Source: Acidobacteria bacterium RIFCSPHIGHO2_01_FULL_67_28
GTDB taxonomy: Bacteria; Acidobacteriota; Terriglobia; Acidiferrales; 2-02-FULL-67-57
Assembly (NCBI GenBank): GCA_001766965.1
Contig: MEKM01000065.1
Span: 1 to 7,356, forward strand
DNA: 7,356 bases
Direction of reading: 5' to 3'
Shown here in pieces: positions 1 to 5,497 of this stretch. The position numbers and the translations under genes are program-made. The notes beneath the pieces were generated by a model. That model worked only from the letters and a program-made list of their open reading frames with translations. It was not told the DNA's origin and did not search any database. Position 1 is the first letter of the stretch, and every line of letters starts with the position of its first letter.

Positions 1-978
1 GCTGAAGTCGGGGTTCACCGCCACGTCCAGCACCAGGCTGTCGCGGAAAACGAATTTGGCGTCCAAGCCGGCGTCGGGGTCGGCCTGCTCGCGCTCGAAC
101 TGCGGGCGCAGCGGGTCGCGCTCGTCGGGGGCGCGGAAGGAACGGAAGACCCCGAAGGGGATGAGCTGGATGTTGCGCCCGGGGGAGATGTTTTCCAGGC
201 CTTCGAGCGTGGCGGTTTGATTCAGGCGGCCCTGGATGCGGCTGGAGTAGTGCGGCCAGAAGGTCTCCTCGTTCAGCCGGGGAATGTCGCGGTTGAAGAG
301 CAGGCCCCAGGTCTGCCGGGGGCTGTCGGAGAAGCGAAGGCTCTTGAAGGGGATGGCCATCCAGACGACGTAGCCCTGGTCGGTGAGTTGCCCGCGGGAG
401 TGCCAGAGCGTGTCGAAGGAGCTGTCGAACTCGGACGGCCCGCCCCCGCCGCCGCCGCCCGAGCCGCCTTCGGTCCACAGGGCGTCCCACTGGATGCCGA
501 AGGGGTTGGTGACGAAGGCGTAGGCGCGCCGCTCATCGTGAAAGGTGTCGAGCATGATCTCGACAATGTCGTCCCCGAAAACGTTCTCCCGCTGCGCCAT
601 GCGGGCGCGGATTTTCGCCGGCTCGGAGTCGAAACAGATGAACACGGCGTAGAGGTTCTTGTCGTCGTAGCCGAGGTAGACCTCGGTGCGCTGCGTCGAG
701 GGCTGACCGTCGCTGGGGTTGCGCTGGATGAAGCCTTCCACCTTCGCCAGCTTCCCTTCCCAGTCCCCGCTCGGCTTCATCTCGAGGAAGTCTTCGAGCT
801 TCGGGGCGCGGTCGACGCGGGGAATGGTGACGGTGGGGCGGTCAGCGGCCGCGGGCCAGGCGACCGGCGACCCGAGCAGCAGGCCGAGGAGCCCCAGGGC
901 GGCCGCCAGCCCGGTTGTCGAGCTGCACAACCAGCGCGGGGCCCGGCGAGTCGGCGGACGCCGCGGTGCTCTGCGCAT
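1..978 (-). CDS. Secreted CBM9-like / DUF5916 family protein, N-terminal part (3' end outside window)
   Basis: The reading frame is open for 326 codons and runs off the left edge. The start ATG at 978-976 is followed by an Arg-rich n-region, a hydrophobic stretch (about residues 24-41) and a likely signal-peptidase site after Ala45. Residues about 50-290 resemble the CBM9-like domain at the front of DUF5916 proteins: FIQRNPSDGQPS, RTEVYLGYDD, LYAVFICFDSEP, DDIVEIMLDTF, AYAFVTNPFG, IPFKSLRF and WGLLFNRDIPR. The segment ending LDVAVNPDFS is where the DUF5916 beta-barrel-like part normally begins, so most of the protein is missing here. Known members are exported and thought to be outer-membrane associated; the substrate is unknown. 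Residues 171-180 are a Gly-rich insert (GGS then seven Gly). The purine-rich tract upstream is too distant to be a good RBS, so the start is less certain than the family. The gene lies 78 bp after the PilZ gene on the same strand and may be cotranscribed with it. Confidence 0.85.
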   Translation of the reverse strand, partial: MRRAPRRPPTRRAPRWLCSSTTGLAAALGLLGLLLGSPVAWPAAADRPTVTIPRVDRAPKLEDFLEMKPSGDWEGKLAKVEGFIQRNPSDGQPSTQRTEVYLGYDDKNLYAVFICFDSEPAKIRARMAQRENVFGDDIVEIMLDTFHDERRAYAFVTNPFGIQWDALWTEGGSGGGGGGGPSEFDSSFDTLWHSRGQLTDQGYVVWMAIPFKSLRFSDSPRQTWGLLFNRDIPRLNEETFWPHYSSRIQGRLNQTATLEGLENISPGRNIQLIPFGVFRSFRAPDERDPLRPQFEREQADPDAGLDAKFVFRDSLVLDVAVNPDFS

Positions 979-1027
979 GGCGGCGACGAAGTTGACCCCC
1001 CTTCTTTCCGGCGGCGGAAGCACGACC

Positions 1028-1042
1028 CCAGGGTTCTCCTGG
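1028..1042. other. Small hairpin between PilZ and DUF5916 genes
   Basis: CCAGG and CCTGG arms around a 5-base loop, 15 bp after the PilZ stop codon. There is no T-run on either side, so it is at best a weak pause or attenuator between the two genes. The rest of the 78-bp gap shows nothing else I recognise. Confidence 0.2.
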
Positions 1043-1056
1043 CCCGGGCAGGAAGC

Positions 1057-1389
1057 TCAAGCAGGGGGAGGCAGGAAGTCGTACTGCTCGATGACTGCCG
1101 CCACGCCCACCAGCCCGCCACCCCGCTCGGAGCCGAGCTTTTCGACCCGCACCACCCGCCCGGCACACTGCACCCGCACGTCGTCGGTCAGGGTGATCTC
1201 CTTGGGCAGGGTCAAGACGAATTCGATGGGCGAGCCGGCCTCCAGGTCGCGGTCCACGGTAAAATACAAGCCGCGGTAGCTGACGTCGCGGGTCTTGGCC
1301 TGGGCGGCCAGGGGCTGGCCGGCGGCGGAGCTGCTGACCTCCACCGGGAGATGCATCAGGAAGCGGCGGGCGTTTCGGCGGTCGTCCAC
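1057..1389 (-). CDS. PilZ domain protein (putative c-di-GMP receptor)
   Basis: A 110-aa protein made almost entirely of one PilZ domain. Both c-di-GMP-binding signatures of the family are visible: an RxxxR motif at residues 5-9 (RNARR) and a (D/N)xSxxG motif at residues 35-40 (DVSYRG). Alternating hydrophobic strands follow, as expected of the PilZ beta-barrel. There is no signal peptide or membrane segment, so it should be cytosolic and act through a partner protein. The start is GTG at 1389-1387, supported by a GGGAGGGA ribosome-binding site a few bases upstream; no ATG fits better. A promoter candidate lies about 40 bp upstream. Downstream on the same strand is the DUF5916-type gene, so c-di-GMP might affect a surface function, but that is inference from position only. 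Binding looks likely because both motifs are intact. Confidence 0.9.
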   Translation of the reverse strand: MDDRRNARRFLMHLPVEVSSSAAGQPLAAQAKTRDVSYRGLYFTVDRDLEAGSPIEFVLTLPKEITLTDDVRVQCAGRVVRVEKLGSERGGGLVGVAAVIEQYDFLPPPA

Positions 1390-1427
1390 GGTCCCTCCCG
1401 CGGAAAAAGCGCTCTTTTCTTGGCGCT

Positions 1428-1456
1428 ACCCTAGCATCGCGCCTGGGGAGGCGCAA
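1428..1456 (-). promoter_or_regulatory. Sigma70-like promoter candidate for the PilZ gene
   Basis: On the minus strand, TTGCGC (1456-1451) is followed after 17 bp by TAGGGT (1433-1428), within the string ATGCTAGGGT. The -10 ends about 38 bp before the GTG start. Spacing and placement fit a housekeeping promoter. The TGCTA core recurs at other candidate promoters in this window. Confidence 0.5.
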
Positions 1457-1495
1457 TAGGAATTCCGTCTAGGGCGTAGTACTCGGGTGGGACTG

Positions 1496-1912
1496 CTAGA
1501 GGCGCTTGATGTTCTTGCGGACGCCCTTGGCCAGCTTCTCGAGCTCCTCGCTCCGGCGGCGCAACTCGAGGGAAAGCTCCTGGTCGGGATCGGTTTCGGC
1601 CAGCGTGGTCTCCAAGGCTTTGAGGGTCTCGCGCATTTTTCCCAGGTCTTCGTGCACCTGGCGGAGAGCCTCGCGGCGGTCGGCGCGGGCGGCGCGCTCG
1701 CGGCGCTCCTGTTCGCGCTTGGCCTCCTCTTCCTGCTGGCGGCGCTTGCGCTCCAATTCCTCCACCGAGTCGGGCCGGCGGGGGGGCCGTTGCGGGGGGG
1801 CGCCCTGTCCGGTGAGAGCCGCCGGGGTCGCGAACGGAGGCGGCGCCGCCAGCAACAGCCCGACCGCCACCATTCCCGCGGCCACCCACCTGCGCAGCAT
1901 CCGTCCTGTCAT
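1496..1912 (-). CDS. Small secreted coiled-coil protein of unknown function
   Basis: A 138-aa protein. The ATG at 1912-1910 is preceded by AAGGAG with 6-base spacing, which decides the start over the longer open frame reaching 2248. Residues about 8-28 form a signal peptide (MLRRW then a hydrophobic run to LLLAAP). A Pro-rich linker (about 30-48) follows, and then a strongly charged helix from about residue 49 to the end. That helix is rich in Glu, Arg, Lys and Leu with heptad-like spacing and ends LEKLAKGVRKNIKRL. The mature protein is probably a periplasmic or cell-envelope coiled coil. It has no Cys lipobox, catalytic motif or C-terminal membrane segment. Small exported proteins of this style are common in Acidobacteria-like genomes as far as I recall, without assigned function. 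It sits between the PilZ gene downstream and a divergent hydrolase gene upstream. Confidence 0.75.
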   Translation of the reverse strand: MTGRMLRRWVAAGMVAVGLLLAAPPPFATPAALTGQGAPPQRPPRRPDSVEELERKRRQQEEEAKREQERRERAARADRREALRQVHEDLGKMRETLKALETTLAETDPDQELSLELRRRSEELEKLAKGVRKNIKRL

Positions 1913-1933
1913 GGTGTCTCCTTCCGGGTAGAG

Positions 1934-1962
1934 TTGAGCCTCACGGCCTCGCTTGCTAGCAT
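1934..1962 (+). promoter_or_regulatory. Promoter candidate for the alpha/beta hydrolase gene (divergent pair)
   Basis: Plus strand: TTGAGC (1934-1939), 17-bp spacer, TAGCAT (1957-1962), about 46 bp before the GTG at 2009. The -10 lies in the near-palindrome TGCTAGCA and shares five bases with the minus-strand -10. Confidence 0.4.
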
Positions 1963-1985
1963 AGCAGCTTTTGGCGGAGCGCCAA
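1958..1985 (-). promoter_or_regulatory. Promoter candidate for the coiled-coil gene (divergent pair)
   Basis: Minus strand: TTGGCG (1985-1980), 16-bp spacer, TATGCT (1963-1958), about 45 bp before the ATG at 1912. Its -10 overlaps the -10 of the oppositely directed candidate at 1934-1962. Confidence 0.45.
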
Positions 1986-2008
1986 GAAACCCCGAGGAGC
2001 GTCGCAGC

Positions 2009-2647
2009 GTGAAACGCAAAGTGCAATCGTTCTTCCTGCCGGGCCCGGCGGGGAAGCTCGAAGCCCTCTGGGAGCAGCCGCCGTCCGCGCGCGCGGGCCT
2101 GGTGGCGCTCGTCTGCCATCCCCACCCGCTCTACGGCGGCACGCTCCACAACAAGGTCGTCCACCACACGGCCCGCGCCTTGCAGGAGCTCGGCTTGGCG
2201 GTGCTGCGTTTCAACTTCCGCGGCGCCGGGCGCAGCCAGGGCCGGCACGACCGGGGCCGGAGCGAAGCCGACGACGTCCGCGCCGCCCTCGACTGGCTCG
2301 AGAAAAAAGCCCCCGTCGCCGGAGTCGTCCTGGCCGGGTTTTCCTTCGGCGCCTGGGTGGGGCTGCGCGTCGGCTGCGGCGAGGCGCGCGTCGGCGCGCT
2401 AATCGGCGTCGGCCTGCCCGCCAATGACAGCGACTTCTCTTACCTCGCCGACTGCTCGAAGCCGAAGCTGTTTATTCAGGGCACGCGCGACCAGTTCGGC
2501 TCGCTCGGCGCTGTCGAGGCCCTGGCCGAGCGCGCCGCTGCGCCGAAAGAGCTGGTCTGGGTCGAAGGCGCCGACCACTTCTTCGCCGGCCACCTGGAGG
2601 AGTTGCGCCGCGCCATCCGCGATCACTTCCCGCTGCAGGTACAATGA
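2009..2647 (+). CDS. Alpha/beta hydrolase, COG2945-like
   Basis: A 212-aa cytosolic serine hydrolase of the alpha/beta fold. The early segment HPHPLYGGTLHNKVV (residues 37-51) and RFNFRGAGRSQG (67-78) are typical of the short, lidless COG2945-type predicted hydrolases. The nucleophile elbow is GFSFG with Ser112. The acid is most likely Asp161 in GTRDQFG, and the catalytic His is His190 in GADHFF, so the triad is complete. The start is GTG at 2009, chosen because GAGGAG lies 9 bases upstream and the conserved fold begins right after it; the open frame to 1487 is antisense to the coiled-coil gene. The length is normal for the family. The substrate is unknown; family members are annotated as esterases or dienelactone-hydrolase relatives. 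It is divergent from the coiled-coil gene, and the four-cysteine protein follows 117 bp downstream after a repeat. Confidence 0.88.
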   Translation: MKRKVQSFFLPGPAGKLEALWEQPPSARAGLVALVCHPHPLYGGTLHNKVVHHTARALQELGLAVLRFNFRGAGRSQGRHDRGRSEADDVRAALDWLEKKAPVAGVVLAGFSFGAWVGLRVGCGEARVGALIGVGLPANDSDFSYLADCSKPKLFIQGTRDQFGSLGAVEALAERAAAPKELVWVEGADHFFAGHLEELRRAIRDHFPLQVQ

Positions 2648-2663
2648 CCGGCAGCCAGAGATT

Positions 2664-2742
2664 GGGTAGGGCAAGGCCTTGCTTGCCCTGAGCTTGCCGA
2701 AGGGTGCCTTGCCGCGGCAGGGGACAAGCCCCTGCCCTACCC
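2664..2742. repeat. Intergenic composite inverted repeat
   Basis: A 79-bp unit bounded by GGGTAGGGCA (2664-2673) and its reverse complement TGCCCTACCC (2733-2742). Inside are a 12-bp perfect palindrome GCAAGGCCTTGC (2671-2682), a CCCTGAGC...CGAAGGG stem-loop (2685-2705), and a strong hairpin of GGCAGGGG (2716-2723) and CCCCTGCC (2729-2736) around ACAAG. It fills most of the gap between the hydrolase and the four-cysteine gene. It could act as a transcription or mRNA-stability element for either gene. No open frame or clear target duplication is seen. Confidence 0.75.
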
Positions 2743-2764
2743 GAACAACACAAGCGAGGACACC

Positions 2765-2992
2765 ATGCCGAGCGTTTGCTGTGCCACGATGGACGACGCC
2801 CTCGACCGCGCCGCGGTGGTGAAGACCGCGATGAACCGCATCGAGGACGGCCGCCTCGTCAACGACATCCAGACCGAGTTCTTCGTCCGCGGGGGCCCGG
2901 AGGGTCGCTACGACTACCTGGGCATCAACTACTGTCCCTTCTGCGGGCGGGCCGTCTCGCTCGGCCTCTGGGCGGCGGAGAAGAAGAAGTGA
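2765..2992 (+). CDS. Small four-cysteine (putative zinc-binding) protein of unknown function
   Basis: A 75-aa protein with ATG at 2765 and a GAGGA ribosome-binding site 6 bases upstream. It has two cysteine pairs: Cys5-Cys6 near the N terminus (VCCATM) and a CPFCG knuckle at residues 57-61 preceded by INY. The segment between is hydrophilic, and the tail ends in three Lys. A CC pair at the front with a CPxCG knuckle near the end is the plan of some small uncharacterised zinc-binding proteins (I recall DUF6980-like ones). A single Zn site formed by the four Cys is therefore plausible, but this is analogy, not a family assignment. There is no signal peptide or membrane segment. The stop codon TGA is part of an 8-bp hairpin stem. 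Codon use matches its neighbours. Confidence 0.7.
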   Translation: MPSVCCATMDDALDRAAVVKTAMNRIEDGRLVNDIQTEFFVRGGPEGRYDYLGINYCPFCGRAVSLGLWAAEKKK

Positions 2993-3009
2993 CCCGCTCT
3001 TGCGGGTCA
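2990..3009 (+). terminator. Perfect hairpin overlapping the stop codon of the four-cysteine gene
   Basis: TGACCCGC (2990-2997) and GCGGGTCA (3002-3009) form a perfect 8-bp stem around TCTT, with the stop codon as the first three bases of the stem. No T-run follows, so it would be an imperfect intrinsic terminator or an mRNA 3'-end stabiliser. The right arm shares its last bases (GTCA) with the following stem-loop repeat. Confidence 0.45.
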
Positions 3010-3030
3010 CCCTGAGCGAAGCGAAGGGTC
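3006..3030. repeat. CTGAGC...CGAAG stem-loop repeat, copy 1
   Basis: The copy begins GTCACCCTGAGC. Arms ACCCT (3009-3013) and AGGGT (3025-3029) flank an 11-base loop GAGCGAAGCGA. The same design with different arms occurs at 2685-2705, 3087-3218 (split) and 5964-5988. Confidence 0.75.
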
Positions 3031-3046
3031 GCAGCCTCACTCCTCC

Positions 3047-3076
3047 CTACTGCGAGCGGCGCTGGAGGCGGGCGAG
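3047..3076 (-). pseudogene. Remnant copy of the 3' end of the TPR gene
   Basis: The 30 bp here match the last 30 bp of the TPR gene (3240-3269) at 26 positions, including the stop codon. Read on the minus strand it gives LARLQRRSQ-stop against LARVQRRSQ-stop in the intact gene. Three of the four differences are synonymous, which suggests this was once coding sequence. No further similarity to the TPR gene is evident upstream of position 3076, so only the tail survives. The short frame covering it (3047-3283) otherwise runs through repeat DNA and is not taken as a gene. Confidence 0.5.
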
Positions 3077-3086
3077 CACTTCCCTT

Positions 3087-3218
3087 GTCATCCTGAGCGG
3101 AGCCCCGCCCATTCCGCCATTGGTGGCACCGGCGTCTCGCCGGTGTTCTACATTCCCCACAGGCCAGAGGCCTGTGCCACTGAGGTTAATGAATGGGCGG
3201 GGCGGAGTCGAAGGATCT
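3087..3218. repeat. CTGAGC...CGAAG stem-loop repeat, copy 2, split by an insertion
   Basis: The left half 3087-3102 (GTCATCCTGAGCGGAG) and right half 3208-3218 (TCGAAGGATCT) together rebuild a normal copy with arms ATCCT (3090-3094) and AGGAT (3212-3216). The intervening 105 bp belong to the element at 3102-3203 plus a short duplication. Confidence 0.65.
3102..3203. mobile_element. Small non-coding MITE-like element with terminal inverted repeats
   Basis: The ends are perfect 13-bp inverted repeats: GCCCCGCCCATTC (3102-3114) and GAATGGGCGGGGC (3191-3203). GCGGAG occurs on both sides (3097-3102 and 3202-3207), as expected for a 5-6 bp target duplication, though it overlaps the termini by a base or two. 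The interior is a nested secondary structure. GTGGCAC (3123-3129) pairs with GTGCCAC (3174-3180) and encloses two hairpins: CACCGGCG/CGCCGGTG (3127-3145) and ACAGGCC/GGCCTGT (3159-3175). No ORF. A recombinational repeat of another kind remains possible. Confidence 0.5.
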
Positions 3219-3239
3219 GCTTTTTCCTGAACCGGGCGC

Positions 3240-4067
3240 CTACTGGGAACGCCGCTGGACGCGGGCGAGGGCGGTGAAGTCAAACTCGGGGTCGAGGTCG
3301 AGCGCGCGCTGCCAGGAGCGGGCGGCGTTGTCGAGGTCGCCCGCCAGCGCCTGGGCCAGCGCCAGCCCGTGCCAGGCGTAGGCGTCGTCGTCCTTGTAGC
3401 CGAGGGCGTGCTCGTAGGCGGCGAGCGCCTGCTGGTGGCTCAAGAAGCGCAGCCCGGTCGCGCCTTCTTCGTGGTGCCGGGCCCATTCTTCCAAGCCTTC
3501 CTCCGGCGGGCGCATCACCGCCACGTCCTTCGCGACCTTGAGAATCTCCCGGGCGCAGTAGACGAGCTCGCTGCGGGCCGGCGATTGCGGGAAGAGCGCC
3601 ACCGAGTGCAGTAGCTCGCGCAGGGCGAGCGTCAGGTAGCGCTGCGGGGGCTGCTTGTCCCGCAGGAGCGCCAGGGCGGCGCGGTAGTGCTCGCGGCTCT
3701 CGAGCACGTTGCCGGTGCGCACCCGGAGCTCGCCGGCCTTGACGTGTCCGGGGTCGAGTTCGAGCGCGCGCTGGTAGCAGGCGTAGGCGCGATCGAGCTG
3801 GCCGAGCGCCCCGGCGGCGTTGCCGAGCCAGTAGTGGTGGTCGGGATTGGCGGGCTCGGCGGCAACCGCGCGCTCGAGCGCTTCGAGGCCGAGCTGGGCC
3901 CGCCCGGTCTCGAGATGACAAATGCCGAGCGTCTGCCAAGCGCGGGCGTGGCCGGGCTCGGCCGAAAGCAGCCGCTCCAGCAGCTGGCGCGCCTGGTCGA
4001 ACTCGGCGGAGTGGAAAGCCTCGAGCGCGCGCGCCAACAACTCTTCGACTTCGCCTCGCTCACTCAT
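3240..4067 (-). CDS. Tetratricopeptide repeat (TPR) protein
   Basis: A 275-aa cytosolic protein without signal peptide or membrane span. Three consecutive TPR units are clear at about residues 8-39, 41-73 and 75-108. They show the usual pattern of small and aromatic positions (AWQTLGICHLETGRAQLGLEALERAVAAEP; HYWLGNAAGALGQLDRAYACYQRALELDP). A fourth lies near the C terminus at about 225-262 (AYAWHGLALAQALAGDLDNAARSWQRALDLDP). The central part (about 110-220) is helical but irregular and carries no catalytic motif that I recognise. TPR proteins serve as scaffolds; the partner here is unknown. The start ATG at 4067-4065 has only a weak ribosome-binding site. The gene follows the aldo/keto reductase on the same strand after 61 bp and may be cotranscribed. 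Its 3' end has a partial copy at 3047-3076. Confidence 0.88.
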   Translation of the reverse strand: MSERGEVEELLARALEAFHSAEFDQARQLLERLLSAEPGHARAWQTLGICHLETGRAQLGLEALERAVAAEPANPDHHYWLGNAAGALGQLDRAYACYQRALELDPGHVKAGELRVRTGNVLESREHYRAALALLRDKQPPQRYLTLALRELLHSVALFPQSPARSELVYCAREILKVAKDVAVMRPPEEGLEEWARHHEEGATGLRFLSHQQALAAYEHALGYKDDDAYAWHGLALAQALAGDLDNAARSWQRALDLDPEFDFTALARVQRRSQ

Positions 4068-4078
4068 ATTCGCCCGGT

Positions 4079-4102
4079 AGGACAGACATTCTTGTCTGTC
4101 CT
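4079..4102. repeat. Perfect 10-bp stem hairpin between aldo/keto reductase and TPR genes
   Basis: AGGACAGACA (4079-4088) and TGTCTGTCCT (4093-4102) around TTCT. It lies 26 bp after the reductase stop codon and 11 bp before the TPR start. It has no T-run, so it may be an intercistronic processing or attenuation site, or one copy of a dispersed palindrome. Being so close to the TPR start, it could limit ribosome access there. Confidence 0.6.
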
Positions 4103-4128
4103 GGCTCCGCTGGCAAGAGGTGGAACGG

Positions 4129-5259
4129 TTACGCGCCCGGTTCGGGGCCGCGCAGAAAGACGCGCCGGAAGGTTTCGGGAGGGACGAGGGGCTTCTCCAC
4201 GAGGCGCAGGTTTTCTTCCACGTGCTCGAGGCGGCTCATCCCCACCAGGGCGGCGCCGACGCCGGGGGTGGAGCGGACGAACTGGAGCGCGCGCTGGGCG
4301 TCGGTTTCGAGGCCGCCGTTGATGGCGGCGCGCAAATCGTCCGGAAGGTTTCGCGCCACCTGCCCTTGCAGGAGCGAGGCGCTGGCCAAGACGGTGATCC
4401 CGAGCCGCTCCGCGGCTTCGAGCAGCGGCACCGGCCCGGCCTCCATCGGCTGGTTCGAGTGCAGCAGGGCCTCGGGCATCGCCAGGTTGTAAGGAAGCTG
4501 CGCACAACAGAAGTGGTGGCTGGCGCCGCCGACTTCTCGGGCCACTTCGACGAGCTCGGGAAGCGAAAGGAAGTCGCGCGCCCGGGGCGCCTGCCGGTAG
4601 CCGTCCCAGGTGGCGGTGCCGTAGCAGCGGATCTTGCCGGCGGCCACGCACTCTTCGAGCTTCTTGAAGGCGGCGCGGATGCGGCTCAAGAATTCGGCGC
4701 GGGGCAGCACCCCGAGCTGGGTCTCGGGGTTGTGGAGGAAATAGATGTCGAGGGTCTCGAGGCCGAGGTTGCGGCGGCTGCGCTCGAGCTGGTCTTCGAG
4801 ATAGCGCGGGGTCATGCAGTGCATGCCGGCAACGACGTCTTCCGGCTTCACGACGCCGGTGTCGACGTACTCGCGCTGGAAGTAGCCGGCAGGGTCGGGC
4901 GGGGGGTCGGCGTCGAAGGTGAGGAAGCCGGCCTTGGAGGCGACGATGACTTCGTCGCGGGCAAGCCGGCCCTGCTGGATGAGAGCGTGAACCGCGGCGC
5001 CCACCGCGCGCTCGCTGCGCTGGAAGCGGTAGTTGATGGCGGTGTCGATGACGTTGGCGCCGAGCTCGAGCGCCCGCGCCACCGCCCGGGCGTAACGCTC
5101 ATCGGTCGCTTCATCGTGCGCGCCCAGGTAGGTCCCGATGCCGAGCGAAGACAGCCACAAGCCCCGGCGCTCCCGGAAGTGGCCCGCCGCGGCGCGGCCG
5201 GCGAAGCGGTCGCGGTAGCGCGCCGTTCCTTCCGGCGTGGCAAACCCGGGCAACTCCAT
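4129..5259 (-). CDS. Aldo/keto reductase family oxidoreductase
   Basis: A 376-aa NAD(P)H-dependent oxidoreductase with the aldo/keto reductase TIM-barrel fold. The catalytic tetrad is present: Asp72 and Tyr77 in GANVIDTAINYRFQRSE, Lys109 in VIVASKAGF, and His176 in LDIYFLHNPE. The later segments AQLPYNLAMPEAL and GITVLASASLLQGQ match the cofactor-side half of the barrel, and the C-terminal part (LQFVRSTPGVGAALVGMSRLEHVEENL) is the usual nucleotide-binding end. The start is ATG at 5259-5257, set by the strong GAGGAGGTGGG just upstream; the open frame to 5523 runs through the divergent promoter region and is not used. The protein is longer than the common ~320 aa because of an N-terminal extension and about 66 residues between the catalytic Lys and His. 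The substrate is unknown. It is probably cytosolic and precedes the TPR gene. Confidence 0.92.
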   Translation of the reverse strand: MELPGFATPEGTARYRDRFAGRAAAGHFRERRGLWLSSLGIGTYLGAHDEATDERYARAVARALELGANVIDTAINYRFQRSERAVGAAVHALIQQGRLARDEVIVASKAGFLTFDADPPPDPAGYFQREYVDTGVVKPEDVVAGMHCMTPRYLEDQLERSRRNLGLETLDIYFLHNPETQLGVLPRAEFLSRIRAAFKKLEECVAAGKIRCYGTATWDGYRQAPRARDFLSLPELVEVAREVGGASHHFCCAQLPYNLAMPEALLHSNQPMEAGPVPLLEAAERLGITVLASASLLQGQVARNLPDDLRAAINGGLETDAQRALQFVRSTPGVGAALVGMSRLEHVEENLRLVEKPLVPPETFRRVFLRGPEPGA

Positions 5260-5299
5260 CCCACCTCCTCGGAAAGATTGTGATGCGGAGCGAGCGCGC

Positions 5300-5310
5300 A
5301 TCCTAGCACA
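5300..5310 (-). promoter_or_regulatory. Extended -10 promoter candidate for aldo/keto reductase
   Basis: Minus strand TGTGCTAGGAT, with TAGGAT at 5305-5300, about 40 bp before the ATG. There is no good -35 at the usual distance, so it would rely on the upstream TG. The TGTGCTA core is shared with the elements at 5447 and 6333. Confidence 0.4.
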
Positions 5311-5429
5311 TCCCGGACGCCCCCGCTCCGGCCTGCCGCGGAAAGCCCGACCACTCTGATAGACGAAAACAGACCGCGACTGGTTCCCTGAACGCGGGGA
5401 GGCGGCCCGGCCCGAGGCAAAATTCGCGC

Positions 5430-5457
5430 TTGCCTCTCCGCCCGCTTGTGCTAAGCT
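5430..5457 (+). promoter_or_regulatory. Promoter candidate for CBS gene
   Basis: TTGCCT (5430-5435), 16-bp spacer, then TAAGCT (5452-5457) inside TGTGCTAAGCT; the start codon is about 40 bp downstream. The -35 falls within the right arm of a 7-bp inverted repeat (5414-5436), a possible regulator site. Confidence 0.45.
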
Positions 5458-5497
5458 ACGCCCAGTCTCGGGGAGAGCCCAACCAGGAGCCGGTTCG

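Larger units (their letters stand above)
5260..5497. other. Divergent intergenic region between reductase and CBS genes
   Basis: This 238-bp stretch holds outward-facing promoter candidates for the aldo/keto reductase (minus) and the CBS protein (plus), listed separately. An inverted repeat of GAGGCAA (5414-5420) and TTGCCTC (5430-5436) covers the CBS -35 and could be an operator. I see no ORF with a ribosome-binding site and no RNA gene in the part between about 5310 and 5414. Confidence 0.5.

Noticed and set aside
217..1434. Long plus-strand open frame (405 codons)
   Set aside because: It is antisense to the DUF5916-type and PilZ genes, with Ala/Gly/Val/Glu-rich filler typical of GC-rich shadow frames. 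No ribosome-binding site supports it.
842..1456. Minus-strand frame of 204 codons over the PilZ region
   Set aside because: It overlaps PilZ in another frame, is Arg/Pro/Gly-rich, and crosses the promoter candidate.
1487..2008. N-terminal extension of the hydrolase frame
   Set aside because: The extension is antisense to the secreted coiled-coil gene and crosses both divergent promoters. GTG at 2009 has a good ribosome-binding site.
3047..3283. Minus-strand frame of 78 codons across the repeat island
   Set aside because: It is mostly translated inverted repeats. Only its last nine codons resemble a gene (the TPR tail), so it is reported as a remnant.
4120..5283. Long plus-strand open frame (387 codons)
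   Set aside because: It mirrors the aldo/keto reductase, which has a full catalytic tetrad and a strong ribosome-binding site; the plus-strand translation shows no recognisable domain.
5310..5430. Possible small RNA or riboswitch in the divergent region
   Set aside because: No conserved riboswitch core or terminator-like hairpin with a T-run was seen; only a 7-bp inverted repeat is present.
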